DNA of 21,204 nt from Daldinia sp. FL1419 (taxonomy: Eukaryota; Ascomycota; Sordariomycetes; Xylariales; Hypoxylaceae). Positions 1-12,209 of this stretch are shown one piece after another. The stretch lies in assembly GCA_025201765.1 (NCBI GenBank), contig MU623657.1, positions 1-21,204 on the forward strand, read 5' to 3'. Positions within the stretch are counted from its first letter, which is position 1; every line of letters starts with the position of its first letter. The notes below the pieces were generated by a model that saw nothing but the letters and a program-made list of their open reading frames with translations, was not told the DNA's origin and made no database searches. Made by a program: the position numbers and the translations under genes.

Positions 1-1615
1 AATCTTTTATAAAATAAAAGAATTTCATTTTATATAAAATTAAAAATTAATAAAATTATTTAAGGATTTAAGTTTTAAATTAATTTATTATAAATTTATA
101 TATATATTATAAAAAAATATTATTTTTCTTTTATATTAATAATTTTATATTAGTTTATAAGAAGGATAAGGTAAAAGAAATTAAGATATTTATAATATAA
201 TTAAAGAAATAATATCATTTAATAAAAAATAATGACCTTTAATGGTTTTTTAATATTATAATTTTGAAAAATTAATTTAAATTATTTATATAATTATTAT
301 AATATAATTATTTTAATAAAATTAATATTTTAATAGGATAAAATATAACGTAAGATTTTATATATCTTATAATAAAAGTGAAATTATTTTTATATAAAGA
401 TAAGGTTATTTTTAAATTTATTTATTTATATTAGAAGAAGATTGGGTTATTATTATATATAATAATTATTATAGAATCTAATATTATTTTTATATATTTA
501 AAATTATTAAGATTTTCATTACATTTTAAATCTAAATATTATAAAATAATAAATTAAATATTAAAATATTTATAATTTATTAAATATATTACCTTAAAAA
601 TAAAAAAGGAAAGTTATTTTAAGGTAATAAATAATATATTAATTGTAAATAATATTTAAGATTATAAAAGTTCTTATGTATATGTTATGAAATTATTTAG
701 GAAAATAATAAAATAGAGGGTAAATAAATAAATAATTGTAATAATATTTATTATTAAAGTTAAATTATTGGTATTATTATAGGTAATTAAGGAAAGAATA
801 TTTATATTAAGATTAATCAAGGAATTAAGTATATTTTTAGATTTATTAATAATTATTATTAAATTATTTAATTGGTTTATAAAGATATTAATAAATTATA
901 AATAAAATTGAAAAATATATTAATATTTATAATTATTAATTATATTAAAAGATTAATAAGGAAATAATTAAAGTTTAATATATATATTTAAAAAATATGA
1001 TTATAAATAGATTTATAAAAGTTTTAAATAATATATAATTCTTTAAATTTAGAAAATAATTAGGTTTAATAAATATAAAAAAATATTGAATTAACATATT
1101 TTAAAGGATATAGAAGAAGATTTTTATAAAATTTAAATTATTTTAGATTAATTATAGAAGTTAAGTTAAATATTATTTTTGTTAGATATTTCATGTAAAA
1201 GGAGATTTTAATTATAAATTATTATATATTTATTAAATCTTATAAATTAACCTATTAGTTTTATTTAAAGGGATATATAAGATAGATTTATATAATTAAT
1301 TATATAGTTTTAGGATTCATTTTCTAAAAGAATTTAGTATTTATAAAAAAAAATTTTAACTTTTAATATATCATCTTTTTGTAATTTAACATTTAATTAT
1401 AAAAATAATTAAAAAAAAGAATTTAATTAAAAATATAAGAATAATTTTAATATATATTAATTTTAAATAAAATTAATATATAATATTAATTTTTAATTTA
1501 TTAATAAAACCTTTATTTATAAAAATTTTTTAATTTAAATCATTTATAATTTTCAAAATATTTTATTTTATAAAATAAATATATATTATCAATAAATTTA
1601 ACTAATTAGAATATT
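1..1615. repeat. AT-rich, gene-free isochore (probable RIP-degraded repeat)
   Basis: The block is almost entirely A and T, with stop codons in every frame and no open reading frame of note. CpG is nearly absent. It ends abruptly near 1610-1620, where ordinary intergenic composition begins. Repeat-induced point mutation in filamentous ascomycetes turns transposon copies into such sequence, and that is the inferred origin here. On the plus strand the remaining non-AT bases are mostly G: for example 10 G and 1 C in 661-720, and 10 G and 1 C in 781-840. No terminal repeat, target-site duplication or protein remnant could be recognised, so the element class is unknown. Confidence 0.8.
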
Positions 1616-2325
1616 CCAAGGGCCATTTACTATCCAGGCTAATCATTACAAGAAAATAAAGCCAATATGGTAAACTACAATCGAATTAATTAACAATCAC
1701 AAATCAAATGCATTATAGTTATAATAGTACAGGATGGCTCAAAGCCACAAGCTACCCTCAATAAATAGCAACTAGGCATCATTACTCAGAGCAATACAGT
1801 TCTGCAGCACGCATAGAAAAAACCAGTTATCCTCCCTTGACCTTTTCTTCTTCAGCTGTTTCCTCAACCTTTTCTCGTGATCTTCCCATGCATAACAGTG
1901 CGAGGTAGCTACGGCAAACAACATATCTCCGAGTTAAAAGAGAGAAAAAAGATAAATAAATCTGAAAGCATAAAGCACCGCCGAAGATTCTCCCATGTTG
2001 AAAGAGCTTCATCCCCTAGCCGATACAGCGATGAGGCTATGGACTATAACCATGCGATCCATCCGTACATCAATATGTTTCAAAGCGTATAATGATGACT
2101 GGAAATATTTCGCCCGGATAGTAGGAACTCACGAAAAAAACCTGTGAAATAAATAAAACCAGAGACGCAGTCCGAAAACGCCAACTAACGCCGATCCATG
2201 TTTCCCCCTTATTAACATAGCCTCGTAGGAAGATACGCCGGGCTATCATAAAACGGCACTTGGATAATGCGTAAGTGCAAGCAGTTCAAGGTTTAGAGAG
2301 CGCGAGGGGTATTGTGCTTGGGTCT
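1616..2325. other. Intergenic spacer between AT-rich block and transcription-factor gene
   Basis: About 710 bases of moderate composition separate the AT-rich block from the stop codon of the minus-strand transcription-factor gene. It should hold the 3' UTR and polyadenylation region of that gene. Short overlapping reading frames occur on both strands around 1827-2092, but they lack family resemblance, a good context or splice partners. I see no RNA gene or repeat in it. Confidence 0.6.
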
Positions 2326-5149
2326 TCACACACCCCCGCCCATGAAGGCAGCGAGATCGTCTAATTCTAATAACTGTCGTTCGAACGCCACGCAAAGTTC
2401 GGCCGCGGTCATATCGTTGCCGGCCGCTGGTGCGGGTTCGGCCGGTTGTCCAGACGACGAAGGAGCCGGAGACTCTGCCTTTGGTTGGCCTGGAGGGGGA
2501 CTCGCGGTGGCTGGTGGTGATACACCAACAGACCCCCCGTTAATAGTCGTGAATCCAGACTTTCGTGGAGGTTCACTACCCCGACTATCAGTCTGCTCTT
2601 GAGCATTCGCCGATTGCGGGCGCTCATAGTCCATACTATCGGGATTGTCCGGCTGACTCGCCGTATCCTCTTTAATGGAGGGTACAATCGTCTCGGCCTG
2701 CGTTCTCTGAAGTGTTCTATCGCCATTCCGCAGGACTTTGTTCATAACAGATAGGTGGCGATACCATGGAACGGCCAGAATCCAGATATTAGCGCCTTCC
2801 TGAAGGAAGCGCATGCCATCGCGAACAATTGACTCCGCTGTCTCGTTCAAATCACCCGGCGTCAACCCTTTCAAGCTGAACCAGGCTACAGTAGAACAAG
2901 CCGTAAAGCACGAAAATAGCATAACCAAAGGGAAATTGAGGACGGCATCTTTGTCCGCATTGGATTCCAAAGCCAAAAGCAGTGATACCACACTATCAGC
3001 GGCCGCAAATACACGATCAACAGTCTGTAAATGAACGTGCGGCACCATACGCCATGTTTCGTGATTAAATCCGTCCGTGGTAACAAGATGAAGGAGCCTA
3101 CGACGGTTGACCATAATTGTAGCGCAGTGGAGAAGGCAGTGCAACATAGCATACGTGAATCCACTGCCCATGGTAATATGTAGGTTGATTTGCCTAGTTT
3201 TATTATCCATGAAGTGTGGTGGTAACGAATTTCGGACTGCTTCAATGCCTGCCTCGAGGGTAGCACAATCCTCTTCGGAGAAAGTAGCGCTCGTCACAGT
3301 AGTAAGCATTTCGACGACGTTGCGCCAGGCCTGAGTTGCCATGACGATGTGGCCGAACTCACCAACCTCGGAGACTGGTGTGGTCGGGGAGGGAAGCGCC
3401 GGAGGTGGACCACCGGCCAAGGTACGAACATACACAGGCGTACCAAAGTTGTAACTCATATCCAGGCACGGGAGTGGGACATCCTTGATATCGTGGTGAG
3501 ACACAGCCGGCTGGCGGCCGGGGCTGCTTGTAAGGAAACAATCCAGGACATAGATGAGCCACAGGGTTCGGCGGAATGATTCCTCCTTGATGAACTGATC
3601 CGGATCATCCCGGTTTTGGTGAACGGCAATTATCCGATACATCTGGGCCATACGAGCGGCTTGGCCAAGATAAATGTAAGCACGGACGGCATTGCGATTG
3701 CCCCATTCGTGGATGATCAGAAGACAAAGAGCCTGAATATCCGCCAAGCTCGGGTTATCGAGGTTCTGCATAATTATATTGATGGCCTTGACGGCAAAAT
3801 GCTCGGCCGCAGCCGAAGCACCTCCCTGGCCGCCATAGCGACGAATCAATGCGGGAGAGCTTCTATACGCGAGATAAATAGTTAGGTAAGCCCGGTTGAC
3901 ATAAACAGATGTAACGATGTATTTTCATAAGCGACCGGGAAGCCAGGTGGTTGCAAGGATTTAGGAAAAAAGAAAACCATTGGTGGATTAGGCGAGACGC
4001 GAATGCAACTCCGGAGATGAATGAACCATTCGCCCGGAATCCTTTTAGGTGTGGATCAGGCGGGTTCCGGGGAATTGTGCTCAATAAACGGGAAAACAAT
4101 ATGAGAATGAATAAGATTTTACTTACCGTGCGGCACAAGTCAAAAGACCGTTAACTATACTAGCTTCAAGAGTACCGTTCTTCAACTTCTGTAGGAAGGA
4201 AGGTTTGTGAAAGGCGACACAAGACGGAATGGTCTTGCTGATTACCCTCTCACATTCCGTCACCAGTTCCGGATTGAGTCTGTGGGGACGGACGAAAATA
4301 CGTGTTAGTGGAGCCGATCAACGCGAACGAAGTTTGGGGGAGGACAAGGGTGCTTGGATTGATAGGAGCGCGTGTTGGGGATTGCAGGGACAAACGGAGT
4401 ATGGGAGCAGACGAGCAAGACCAGCAGGATGGGCAGGATTGGGGGCCCTTAGGAAAAGCTGCTGGAGATGCCGAGGCGAGACGAGGCAACCGACATCCAA
4501 CCCATTTTCACAGCCACCCAGACTTAGACTAGTGGTTGTATGTTGGGGGGGGGGCGTGGTTTTGCCCGGCTGCACATTGCCTTGACCGACGCCAGGGAAG
4601 CACGGATCACCAAGTACCAGAATTCTTGTTCGGAGCGCGTAGCTGCCGCCAACCTGGGTCAAGACCGAAACACCAAGGTGCCCCCGTAATAATGATTTTA
4701 AGGTGATAAAGGAGTAGGGCTCTCATCTTTGGTGTAAAGTGACGAAGACGGAGGGAGTGATACATAAAATATCGTTTTTAAAAAGAATCCAAAGGTGAAA
4801 TGAAGAGAGTAAAAATCATAATTAATGAAGAAAAAAGAATGACTTACTTCTCGCTATTAGTTTGCATATTGCGCGGCAAAACTGTGCCGGACGCTACAGG
4901 CTGGCGGTCGCTGGTTGCCGACACACTTCTCTCACCAGGTAAACTCTCACGCGGACGAGGAGGCCTAGCTGGTGATTGACCATGATGATGAGCCATGCTT
5001 TCCGAAGGTAAATAACATTCATGCATCCCCTTTGCACAGTTCCTACATGGTGCGCGACCATTCTCGTAGACACACTTCGTTTTACCCTTGCGACAACGCA
5101 CACAAGCGCCGCCGGCTCTGAGCGACGTGCCGCGGACGACGGACGCCAT
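2326..5149 (-). CDS. Zn2Cys6 transcription factor with fungal-specific regulatory domain
   Basis: Three exons, read on the minus strand: 5149-4848, 4279-4127 and 3862-2326 (663 aa). Residues 16-45 form a Zn2Cys6 binuclear cluster with spacing C-x2-C-x6-C-x8-C-x2-C-x6-C, including the usual basic RKGKTKC stretch. A Pro/Ser/Arg-rich linker follows. From about residue 102 the protein matches the fungal-specific transcription factor family: NPELVTECERV, AFHKPSF, then RRYGG, the helical run around WGNRNAVRAYIYLGQAARMA, and a C-terminal part of the domain with WLIYVLDCF. The tail is Pro/Ser-rich and ends in an acidic-hydrophobic LLELDDLAAFMG that could be an activation segment. Junctions are GT-AG (gtaagt donors; cacag and tatag acceptors) and keep frame. 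The start at 5149 has A at -3 and G at +4. Intron 1 is long (568 b). The target genes cannot be inferred; it acts as a nuclear DNA-binding regulator. Confidence 0.93.
4280..4847 (-). other. Long intron 1 of the transcription-factor gene
   Basis: This intron has a consensus gtaagt donor and a cccacag acceptor, but at 568 bases it is far longer than the other introns here (about 50-265 b). Splicing exon 1 directly to exon 2 gives a seamless ...EKLNPEL... sequence, as expected for the family, so no coding exon is required. It contains an antisense G run (4544-4554) and an open stretch of 115 codons at 4662-4318 on the same strand, which does not resemble a known protein. Confidence 0.7.
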
Positions 5150-5650
5150 GGTGAGTAATAGGCCAAGCACGTATCGCAAGTGAGAAAAGATACAATGATT
5201 CTATTCCGGATGACAAGGCGACACTCCGAATGTAGGTCCGGTAGAAGATGAGAGAATGATGGAAGAGTTGTGTGTAGACGGAGAAGACGGGAGGCGGTGG
5301 ATGTTCGGTGCGGGTGGATGGGAAATTTTTTAGTTGTGTAAGTTTCGGTCGGAGTGGAGGGAGAGGGGGGCTACTTAGTGGGAAGGAAAAATTAGATGAG
5401 AATAGATAAGGGTGAAGAGAAAGAAAAAGTGAGAAAAAAAAGGAAACTGGAACTTTTTTTCTTGGAAGTGGAAGGATAGAAACCTGGGTAATGGCGCTCT
5501 GGCGCGAAGCCGCTGGAGAGGGATGTTGCAGGAGACGGGGCAGGACGGGAGGGAGAACAGAAATTAAGACGGACCAGACTCGGGCGTTTGCGCTAAAAAT
5601 CAGCGCGCGCACCTGAGCCAACCTTCAAGCACTGATGATTTCCAGGCGGT
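5150..5650 (-). promoter_or_regulatory. Pyrimidine-rich promoter / 5' UTR region of the transcription-factor gene
   Basis: Upstream of the start codon, the coding (minus) strand is strongly C/T-rich, especially around 5340-5470, with long runs such as TTTTTTTC and CTCTCCCTCC on that strand. CT-rich tracts near the transcription start are a common feature of filamentous-fungal promoters. An uninterrupted 179-codon frame runs through it (5621-5082), but its composition of S, P, L and F is what a CT tract gives, and it overlaps the Zn-cluster exon out of frame. I treat the region as regulatory. Confidence 0.55.
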
Positions 5651-7239
5651 CAATTCGGGGGGAGGGGGTGCAAGGCGCGGCCTAGCCCGGCTCTTTCCTC
5701 CTTCAGGTTCTTTCCTTAAGGGATCCTAGGGTACTTTATCTTAGGTATCTTAGGTATTTCGCACTTCCCTCTTTCCACCCTCTCTCTTCCTTATTATGTA
5801 CTTTTATTTCCTTGAGGGGGGGGGCACAATCGGGGATTCGCCTGTGCAGCCAGGTGCTCACCAGACGCGTTTCTTGAATGATTTTATATTTAATCGGTTT
5901 GAAGTTTTCTTGTTTATTTGGGAGGGGTTTTATTTTTGCTCAACATATTTAAGTGTCAAAATCGAGACCCCGGGTCATCCCATAGCAAAAAGAGAAAACG
6001 GAATAAAGAGGACGCCTTCTTCGCTAGTTATTACAAAACATTAAAATTAAGAATGAAAAATCGATCGACCGGAGACAGGCTGATGAAATCCCTAAACTCA
6101 AACATCTTTTTCCCTGGAAGGGGGGGCCTTTTTCGGCTCCACGGCTCCCGGCGCTCGTCGTCTCTTTCGCGTGGGAGTTTACCAATTTGGCTAGGCAATG
6201 GTACGGGGCCATTCCGTACTGTCGATACATACTGTGACAGCGCAATACGGGAAGAGAGGCGTTGAACACGTAACTTCGTAAGCCGTCCGCGCCCGTATCC
6301 TTTTCGTTCAAAACTATAGAAAAACAAAAACACGGGCACATTTTACTTTTATTCTATTTTTGCCTCAGATCGCATCTTCCCACCAGATAATTATAACCCA
6401 CATATTTCTAAAGCTATATGATGATATGCTTTTGTGTATCATATTTGACGGGAAACGAGGTGTTCCTTAAATCAAGTTGTGTAATCTAGTTGGGTGGGCT
6501 TTGGCCATTTTGCTTTTTTTCGTTACCGCTTCCAAAGATAAATCCGAAATACTCATTCGGCAAGCCGACCGAGCCCTCCTTTTTTACGTACCCTACTTTT
6601 TAACCCTCGGGCACGGATGACTGGAGAAAATAGGAAAAAGTCAACCTACTTACGCTTTGACTAAAATATGTAACCTAATATGTAAGAATGAAAGCAGAAA
6701 AAAAAAATCATTTTCATAACAGGTAATTACTTATTATGTAGAGACAGCATTGATTAAAAAGAAAAAAAAGGGTACTCCATACTGTGAGTGCGGACTCGGC
6801 GTCTAGAGCGGCGGGTAGACTGGGGCTTTTTCGGAGTGTCGGTCCCTGTTTTACTGCCTACTACCAACAGATCTCGCCAGCCTCCCAATCTAAAAGTCAC
6901 CTCCCGAAATTGTCCATTTAATCAGGTTGACTGTCTGATGAGCTGATAGAAGTACCTTTTATCATATCATCTTGCCAAACCTCCGTTTAACCCATAAGAA
7001 ATAAAACTGACATTCGGAATATTTAGCCCTGACACCATCAAGATTTCCAAAATGCAAGGTTGAAGGTAAAAAATTATCAGGCAGGAACTGAATAATATCT
7101 AAGGAGTAATCCACCGCCACAAATAGACGTCACAAGTGTAGGGAGAAATATATATATATCACTAGTTCCAAGGACGTGCTCGTTCCAACTAGTTCGTCTT
7201 ACCCACCCAGTATACCATAGAAAAAATGGCATCGTAAAT
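5651..7239. other. Intergenic, no gene seen (first part of the long gene-poor stretch)
   Basis: This stretch has moderate GC and no credible open reading frame. It holds G homopolymers (5816-5824 and 6120-6126), small repeats of the type CTTAGGTAT around 5738-5757, and two adjacent small inverted repeats at 6201-6240. The short frames between 5796 and 6341 overlap on both strands and look like chance. No tRNA or 5S rRNA signature was recognised. Confidence 0.5.
6201..6240. repeat. Two adjacent small inverted repeats
   Basis: GTACGG at 6201-6206 pairs with CCGTAC at 6214-6219 around a 7-base loop. CTGTC at 6219-6223 pairs with GACAG at 6236-6240 around a 12-base loop. The first stem also overlaps an AATGG/CCATT pair at 6197-6213. 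No flanking poly-U tract or gene end is nearby, so there is no reason to call it a terminator. It may be a chance feature or a trace of a small element. Confidence 0.4.
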
Positions 7240-7520
7240 ATGCTTCGGGGGTGGTTATTCGGCTGACGAAGCTATCGAATCGGTTAGCCGGGGCTGACTC
7301 GATGCAACCTCGACTAGGCAACCCAACCCCGCCAAGTTGGTTATTACTGCTTAGAATCCCGCCGGCCGTCGTCCTATGCGCAGTCCATGATGTTGTACGT
7401 GTTGCAGGCTACTGGAAGGGGAATACACGGGACGGGATACCTCCCACTAGTCACGCATTGCTGACCGAGATGGGGCCGCCTCGCCGTCGCCGAAACATAG
7501 AGGGAATAGGGGCTTAGATT
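7240..7520. other. GC-richer island in the gene-poor stretch, nature unknown
   Basis: This segment is clearly richer in G and C than its surroundings and contains blocks such as CCCCGCCAAGTTGG (7328-7341) and CCGCCGGCCGTCG (7360-7372). Open frames exist on both strands (88 codons on plus, 67 on minus), but neither resembles a protein family and no splice partner was found. It could be a remnant of a repeat or gene that has escaped AT drift, or an ordinary local fluctuation. Confidence 0.3.
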
Positions 7521-8201
7521 ATGCCTAGTAGTATTAGGGAGATCCACCGACACAGAAGCAAACTTATATACGACCAAAGCTCAAGCTAAAACATTTAATA
7601 AAATGACCGAATACATTCACTCTAAAGTGTGTACAAGTCAACTCTTACCAGTGATCAATGAGCCAGCTCTGTTGATTAAACCTAAAAAATGCAAATAAAG
7701 AATATATACATATACTCATTTATGATTACCAACCACTTAAGAAACCCTACGTTCGGGATATCCGGGCGGCGGATAGTCCGAAGCGGAGATGGTTCGATGA
7801 CTGGGTGACACACTTTAGCTGCAGTGCCATGTGCGCGCAATCATGGTCATCTCTATCATCTTTGGTTTTTTTTTCTAATGTCGGCACCGGACTCGTTTGG
7901 TGCATTTTCCGTTCGACCTTACATACAGAAAAAGTACCCTCCCATCACCATACGAATAACCACACGGATACAGTACGAGATCATGCGACACCGCTTGCGC
8001 GTAATCTTTTGGGGGAAGTCAAGCGAGGGTCTGATATACACGTTTGCCCCGATAACTCAAGGAAGTGTCAAGCCAAATAAATCCCGACAATGCCATAGGT
8101 ATTGTAACGCCGTTCCCTACTAGATCTTCGTTGCCACCGAACCCCGTTAAGCAGGCAAGGACATGAGCAGCGGGGAACTTGGACAATTTGCCTACTACTT
8201 T

Positions 8202-8229
8202 TTAAAAAAATAAAAATAAAAATAAAAAT
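8202..8229. repeat. (TAAAAA)n simple repeat followed by a C run
   Basis: Four tandem TAAAAA-type units follow a TTTAAAAAAA stretch and are followed immediately by CCCCCC at 8230-8235. It is a microsatellite in non-coding sequence. Confidence 0.8.
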
Positions 8230-10262
8230 CCCCCCTTCCCTTAAAACCGATATAATATTAATTTCATTCAGCAACAATATTAGATGTTGCGCAGTATAAA
8301 CGAAAGAATGAACAAAGAAAGGCCACAGCGCTTATGTTTACCCGTGTATATGTACTAATATGTAAGGCCGAGAATCGCAGGCTTTTAATTATGTATGGGA
8401 ATTAAATAGATTCATATGGCCCTTTTCCGCTCAAAGGATCTCCACCCGTAGCTTGATTCCTTCCGGAAGTGGTGGAACCGCCGATTTTCCGATAGTTTTC
8501 CTTTTTCCCATTTTCGTGGACTTTAAACAGGACCGGTGCGGGTTCAAACATTCTAACCGGTTAGACAATTCAATGTACCACGAGTACGCCAATCGCCATC
8601 CGCCATCCTAAATATAGATAGTGTGCCCATGTGCGCATATAGGTATTTCGAGGACCGCCAGTAAGAAAAAGAAGGAAGCCCGTAAGCTCGCTCCACCATG
8701 GATGAGACGTGAGATTCATGTTGTAAGATGGCGACCTCCATACCTAAGTGACTTATCGAGTAGATGTTAACGGGGAGAGATCTACTATTCTATTATGTAT
8801 ACAGCCACCGAAGCTACGTAACCCCGTCAGCCCGTTCCGCTGCCTTAAGTACCTATGAGTAGCCGACGCGCATTAGCACAGTTCTTAGCCCGAATACTTA
8901 TCTCGTTACAGATCCGTACATCCTTATCTCATCGACACCACCGTCTTTTCTATAAGGAGGGGTAAAAAGGCACGTTTTCTATATTCTAATTCTATGAATC
9001 CTTTCTACCATGGTATCGGGTTAGATCGACTATCCTTCACCTATCCGCTGGAATATCCAACGAAGCAATAATTTTGGTATTCGTAGCAGAACTACCTACC
9101 TACATACGGTACACATTAGTAAGTAAGTTAAAGAAGTACAATGTAAGATACCTGGATACATAGGTACTTAAGGGCAGGCATACATGTAAGTACGGTGATG
9201 ATAGGCTGCATTAAGGTGCCCACTTACAATTTAGCCTCCGTATCTCCTACACTATGATACTGTAACGGCTCTTAAAAGTCAGCGACTGGCGTCATTTTTT
9301 TCGGCCGCAACGGATTAAAAGGGGGCGGACCGGATCCTTTATCCTGAAATTGTTAAACGCCCTAGCCAACCCGTCCATCCACACGCATTGAACCGCAAAC
9401 CGGACTTGCTACTGTAACAATTCATCCGAAAACGAACGAAAGGGGGTATCAAGTTTAGAAAATATTTACCGACATTGCGGTTACGATTCTAGAATAAGCC
9501 AACCGGTCAGATTACAAGTGTCAAAAATTATGATATGAGTACAAGATTTTTCGGCCGAGTCTTTTGTATACATTAGGTACGTAGATTACGTAGCTACGGC
9601 CGCAGCGTCCATATCATTGGTAGGCACATATTGAGAATATTGAACTACATACCTACAGAATCCGAATCCCGATCTAGGTACACGGAGACCATTGATTTGG
9701 GTAAAGAGAGGTTCAATGTTTGTGCGGGAAGTCCACTCAATCTAAGCGTCCCCGCAATACATTTGCACCTTACCGAACATTAACTTTATCAGGTACATGT
9801 TTGGTACCAGGTATATCTATTCTCTCTTATATGCACATTTGTGCTACAATTAAATGTAAGGCACTGATTAGAATGTATGTGTATTGTACCACTTAAAAGC
9901 AGCACTCTGTAGAAAGTGCCAGTGACAGATGTCCACATTAATCCCGATCATGGGCTGACCGCGCGGAAGGTGCAGCTGATCCGATCCACCGCGGGTAGGC
10001 AAGCAGGTAACCTTTTCCCATAGAACGCAGGTGCGTGTTCCATGAATCCATAGAATGTAACCAACCAGCCAACCTCCCCCTCTATCTGCTGATAGTCACG
10101 TGTTTCCTTCTAGTGGGTAAAGAACTATGATAAATAAAAACATTTACTATACATTGTTATATATTGATTATTCTATTTAGTTGAATTAATTGATAATCGC
10201 TCATCGTCGGTTAACCCCTCTTATTAGCAGATGATCAAATAAAATAAGGCCATTAAATACTA

Positions 10263-10280
10263 GGTCGCTTGGTCGCTTGG
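10263..10280. repeat. Short tandem repeat of GGTCGCTT
   Basis: Two and a quarter copies of an 8-base unit lie in the gene-poor stretch. No function is apparent. Confidence 0.7.
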
Positions 10281-12124
10281 CTGCCCGTCTGTGTTGATCC
10301 CGGAACTATTATCTAAAATTTCAAAATATTTCATTACTGCCCCTATTTTGCTTCGTGTTGTGTATTTCCTCGAGGGTTGATATCTGAGAATGGTAATCCG
10401 TACCTAGGTGGCCATGCAATTAGACACATAACGTGCCACGGTTCCTAGAAAACCAACTACAGAAAGTTAAAAGATCCACAGACAGCTCCTCCATCATTCT
10501 CGCCCCTGTTCTGAGCCCAGGAAAATTCAAGACTCTATCTACCACTATCATATTTGATTTCGTAGTTTATTCAACCATGTGGGAATTTTAGGTTATTATC
10601 TGTCCAGTTAAAACGAAATCCACATTTCTTACAACTTGTATAATCGCGTCTAACCCCCAATAACTACCTACCTACCAACTGAGGCAACAGGCACCTTGCC
10701 ATAGTCATATATCGGGAGGGTCCTACATCAGAGTCTCCATTAGAACCCGGCCATCAGTAAATTCTGCGTAATATCTGGTCTACGCTTGTTAACTACTTAT
10801 CAAAACTAGTTATAATTCGGCAACCGTGATTTCTATGTTTTGTCTTGTAATAACAAGATCTAGAAGTTGTGATGCTCGCGCCAGGTCGGTGCTGAAAAGT
10901 GTGTATTAGAGGGAGATTCCCAGACCAGAAACTACACGGAGCTATCGCCTGGTAATACCTGGGTGCCTGGTTGTCATTGGGTCCTATGTAATAGACGACA
11001 TCGTGCCCTTACTCTCTAGTTTTTAGGGGTTAACTAAGGAAAGTGATATTATCTTGTTATAAACCTAAGTTACATGATTCATATGATTAGAACGAATGGG
11101 CTTGTAGCGGTATATTTCGATGTTGGCCTTGTGCGGCCCGTCATTTTGAAGGATATAGTCGATTGGTATGTGGGATAGGGCGGTATAATCACTAGGCACC
11201 TATATAATATGCTTAACCCCTAGGGACTATTCAACCTCGCTAACTATACAAAGTGCGAGAGTACCGTTTATTAGATAAATACAGCCAGGGGGGATTAGAC
11301 GATTCCAATATTTAGTTGCCTGGAAAGAAAACAAATATCGATGGCTCACTTCCATTATGAATTGAAAGAATAGATACCTACCTATAGTTGCTCGGGCACC
11401 CCTTACTTTCCCATAGCATAGGGCACTATCATTCATGCCGAAATAAGGAACAGCTTGATAAAGATACTATTCGTCGCAGCAAAATGCTCTCTATGGTATA
11501 GACTCTATGTTGAAGTTTTGAATAAACAGTGGTAGGTTACGGGAAAATACACTTTTCCAGAGTATTTACTACGTGTGTTGAATATTATACTTCATGGTAA
11601 GCTCGAAGTATCGAGACAAGGGCAGATACATGTAGACTTTACCTATAGCCAAGTATATTTACAGTCCTCAATATATTATTGGAGTATTACTCTAGTAACC
11701 TAGGTTCGCTATTGTGGAAATATAAACAACATGGAAACGATAACCAGTCATAGATATACGGTTCGAGTTATAAATTAAAGGAAATCGGCGCTGGAAACAG
11801 GTAAAATTCCGGAGTAATACAAGCGTGAACATCCCACTCACATGGTAAGTAGCGTATCGCAGCATTTCCAAGTTGGTGGCTGTGACGCTTACTGTGTATT
11901 GGTCGATTCATGCCTCCAAGCTTGGCCGTTTTGCTGAGCCTGCATATTTATTAGCTGGGCTGCTACCCCGCGACCCAGCCTCCGTTATATCTTCTGATCC
12001 TGATCTCATACATCACAAGCTATTCCATCGTCAGTGACAAAAGAAATAGGAAGGAAGCATCATTCAATTTAGCCTTCTAAGAGCATAGTTGCTTATATTG
12101 CTTAATTATTTGAGTGAGTTAGTT

Positions 12125-12139
12125 ATGACCACGGTGTAG
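12125..12139 (+). promoter_or_regulatory. Possible short upstream ORF before the membrane-protein gene
   Basis: An ATG with three further sense codons and a TAG lies about 70 bases before the start at 12210. If transcription begins upstream of it, it would be a four-codon uORF. The transcription start is unknown. Confidence 0.25.
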
Positions 12140-12209
12140 TTATACTTCTTCTCATTTAGCATATTTTTCAGCCCCTAGCTTTGCACTCCGTCCAATCGTC
12201 TTCAAACCA

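Larger units (their letters stand above)
7521..12209. other. Intergenic, no gene seen (second part of the long gene-poor stretch)
   Basis: About 4.7 kb without a convincing coding region on either strand. The few frames over 60 codons (7805-8123 plus, 8741-8553 minus, 11436-11227 minus) have no family resemblance. The sequence is rich in GTAGGT/ACCTAC-type words, for example around 9089-9112, 9575-9600, 9640-9680, 10400-10410, 10662-10678 and 11372-11385. The final few hundred bases should include the promoter of the gene at 12210. I found no tRNA, rRNA, snoRNA or terminal-repeat signature by eye. Confidence 0.5.

Noticed and set aside
4229..4662. Overlapping frames of 76-118 codons on both strands
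   Set aside because: They lie in and around intron 1 and exon 2 of the regulator gene; none resembles a protein, while the spliced model matches the family across the join.
5082..5621. 179-codon open frame on the minus strand
   Set aside because: It is built from a CT-rich promoter tract, gives a Ser/Pro/Leu/Phe-rich product with no domain, and overlaps the zinc-cluster exon out of frame.
7251..7577. 88-codon plus and 67-codon minus frames
   Set aside because: No similarity, mutual overlap, and no splice partners; noted only as a GC-richer island.
7805..8123. Two overlapping plus-strand frames of 91 and 99 codons
   Set aside because: No domain, signal or family resemblance, and both frames are open only by chance length.
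9195..9300. C/D snoRNA suggested by a TGATGA box near 9195
   Set aside because: No CTGA box at a suitable distance and no terminal stem was found.
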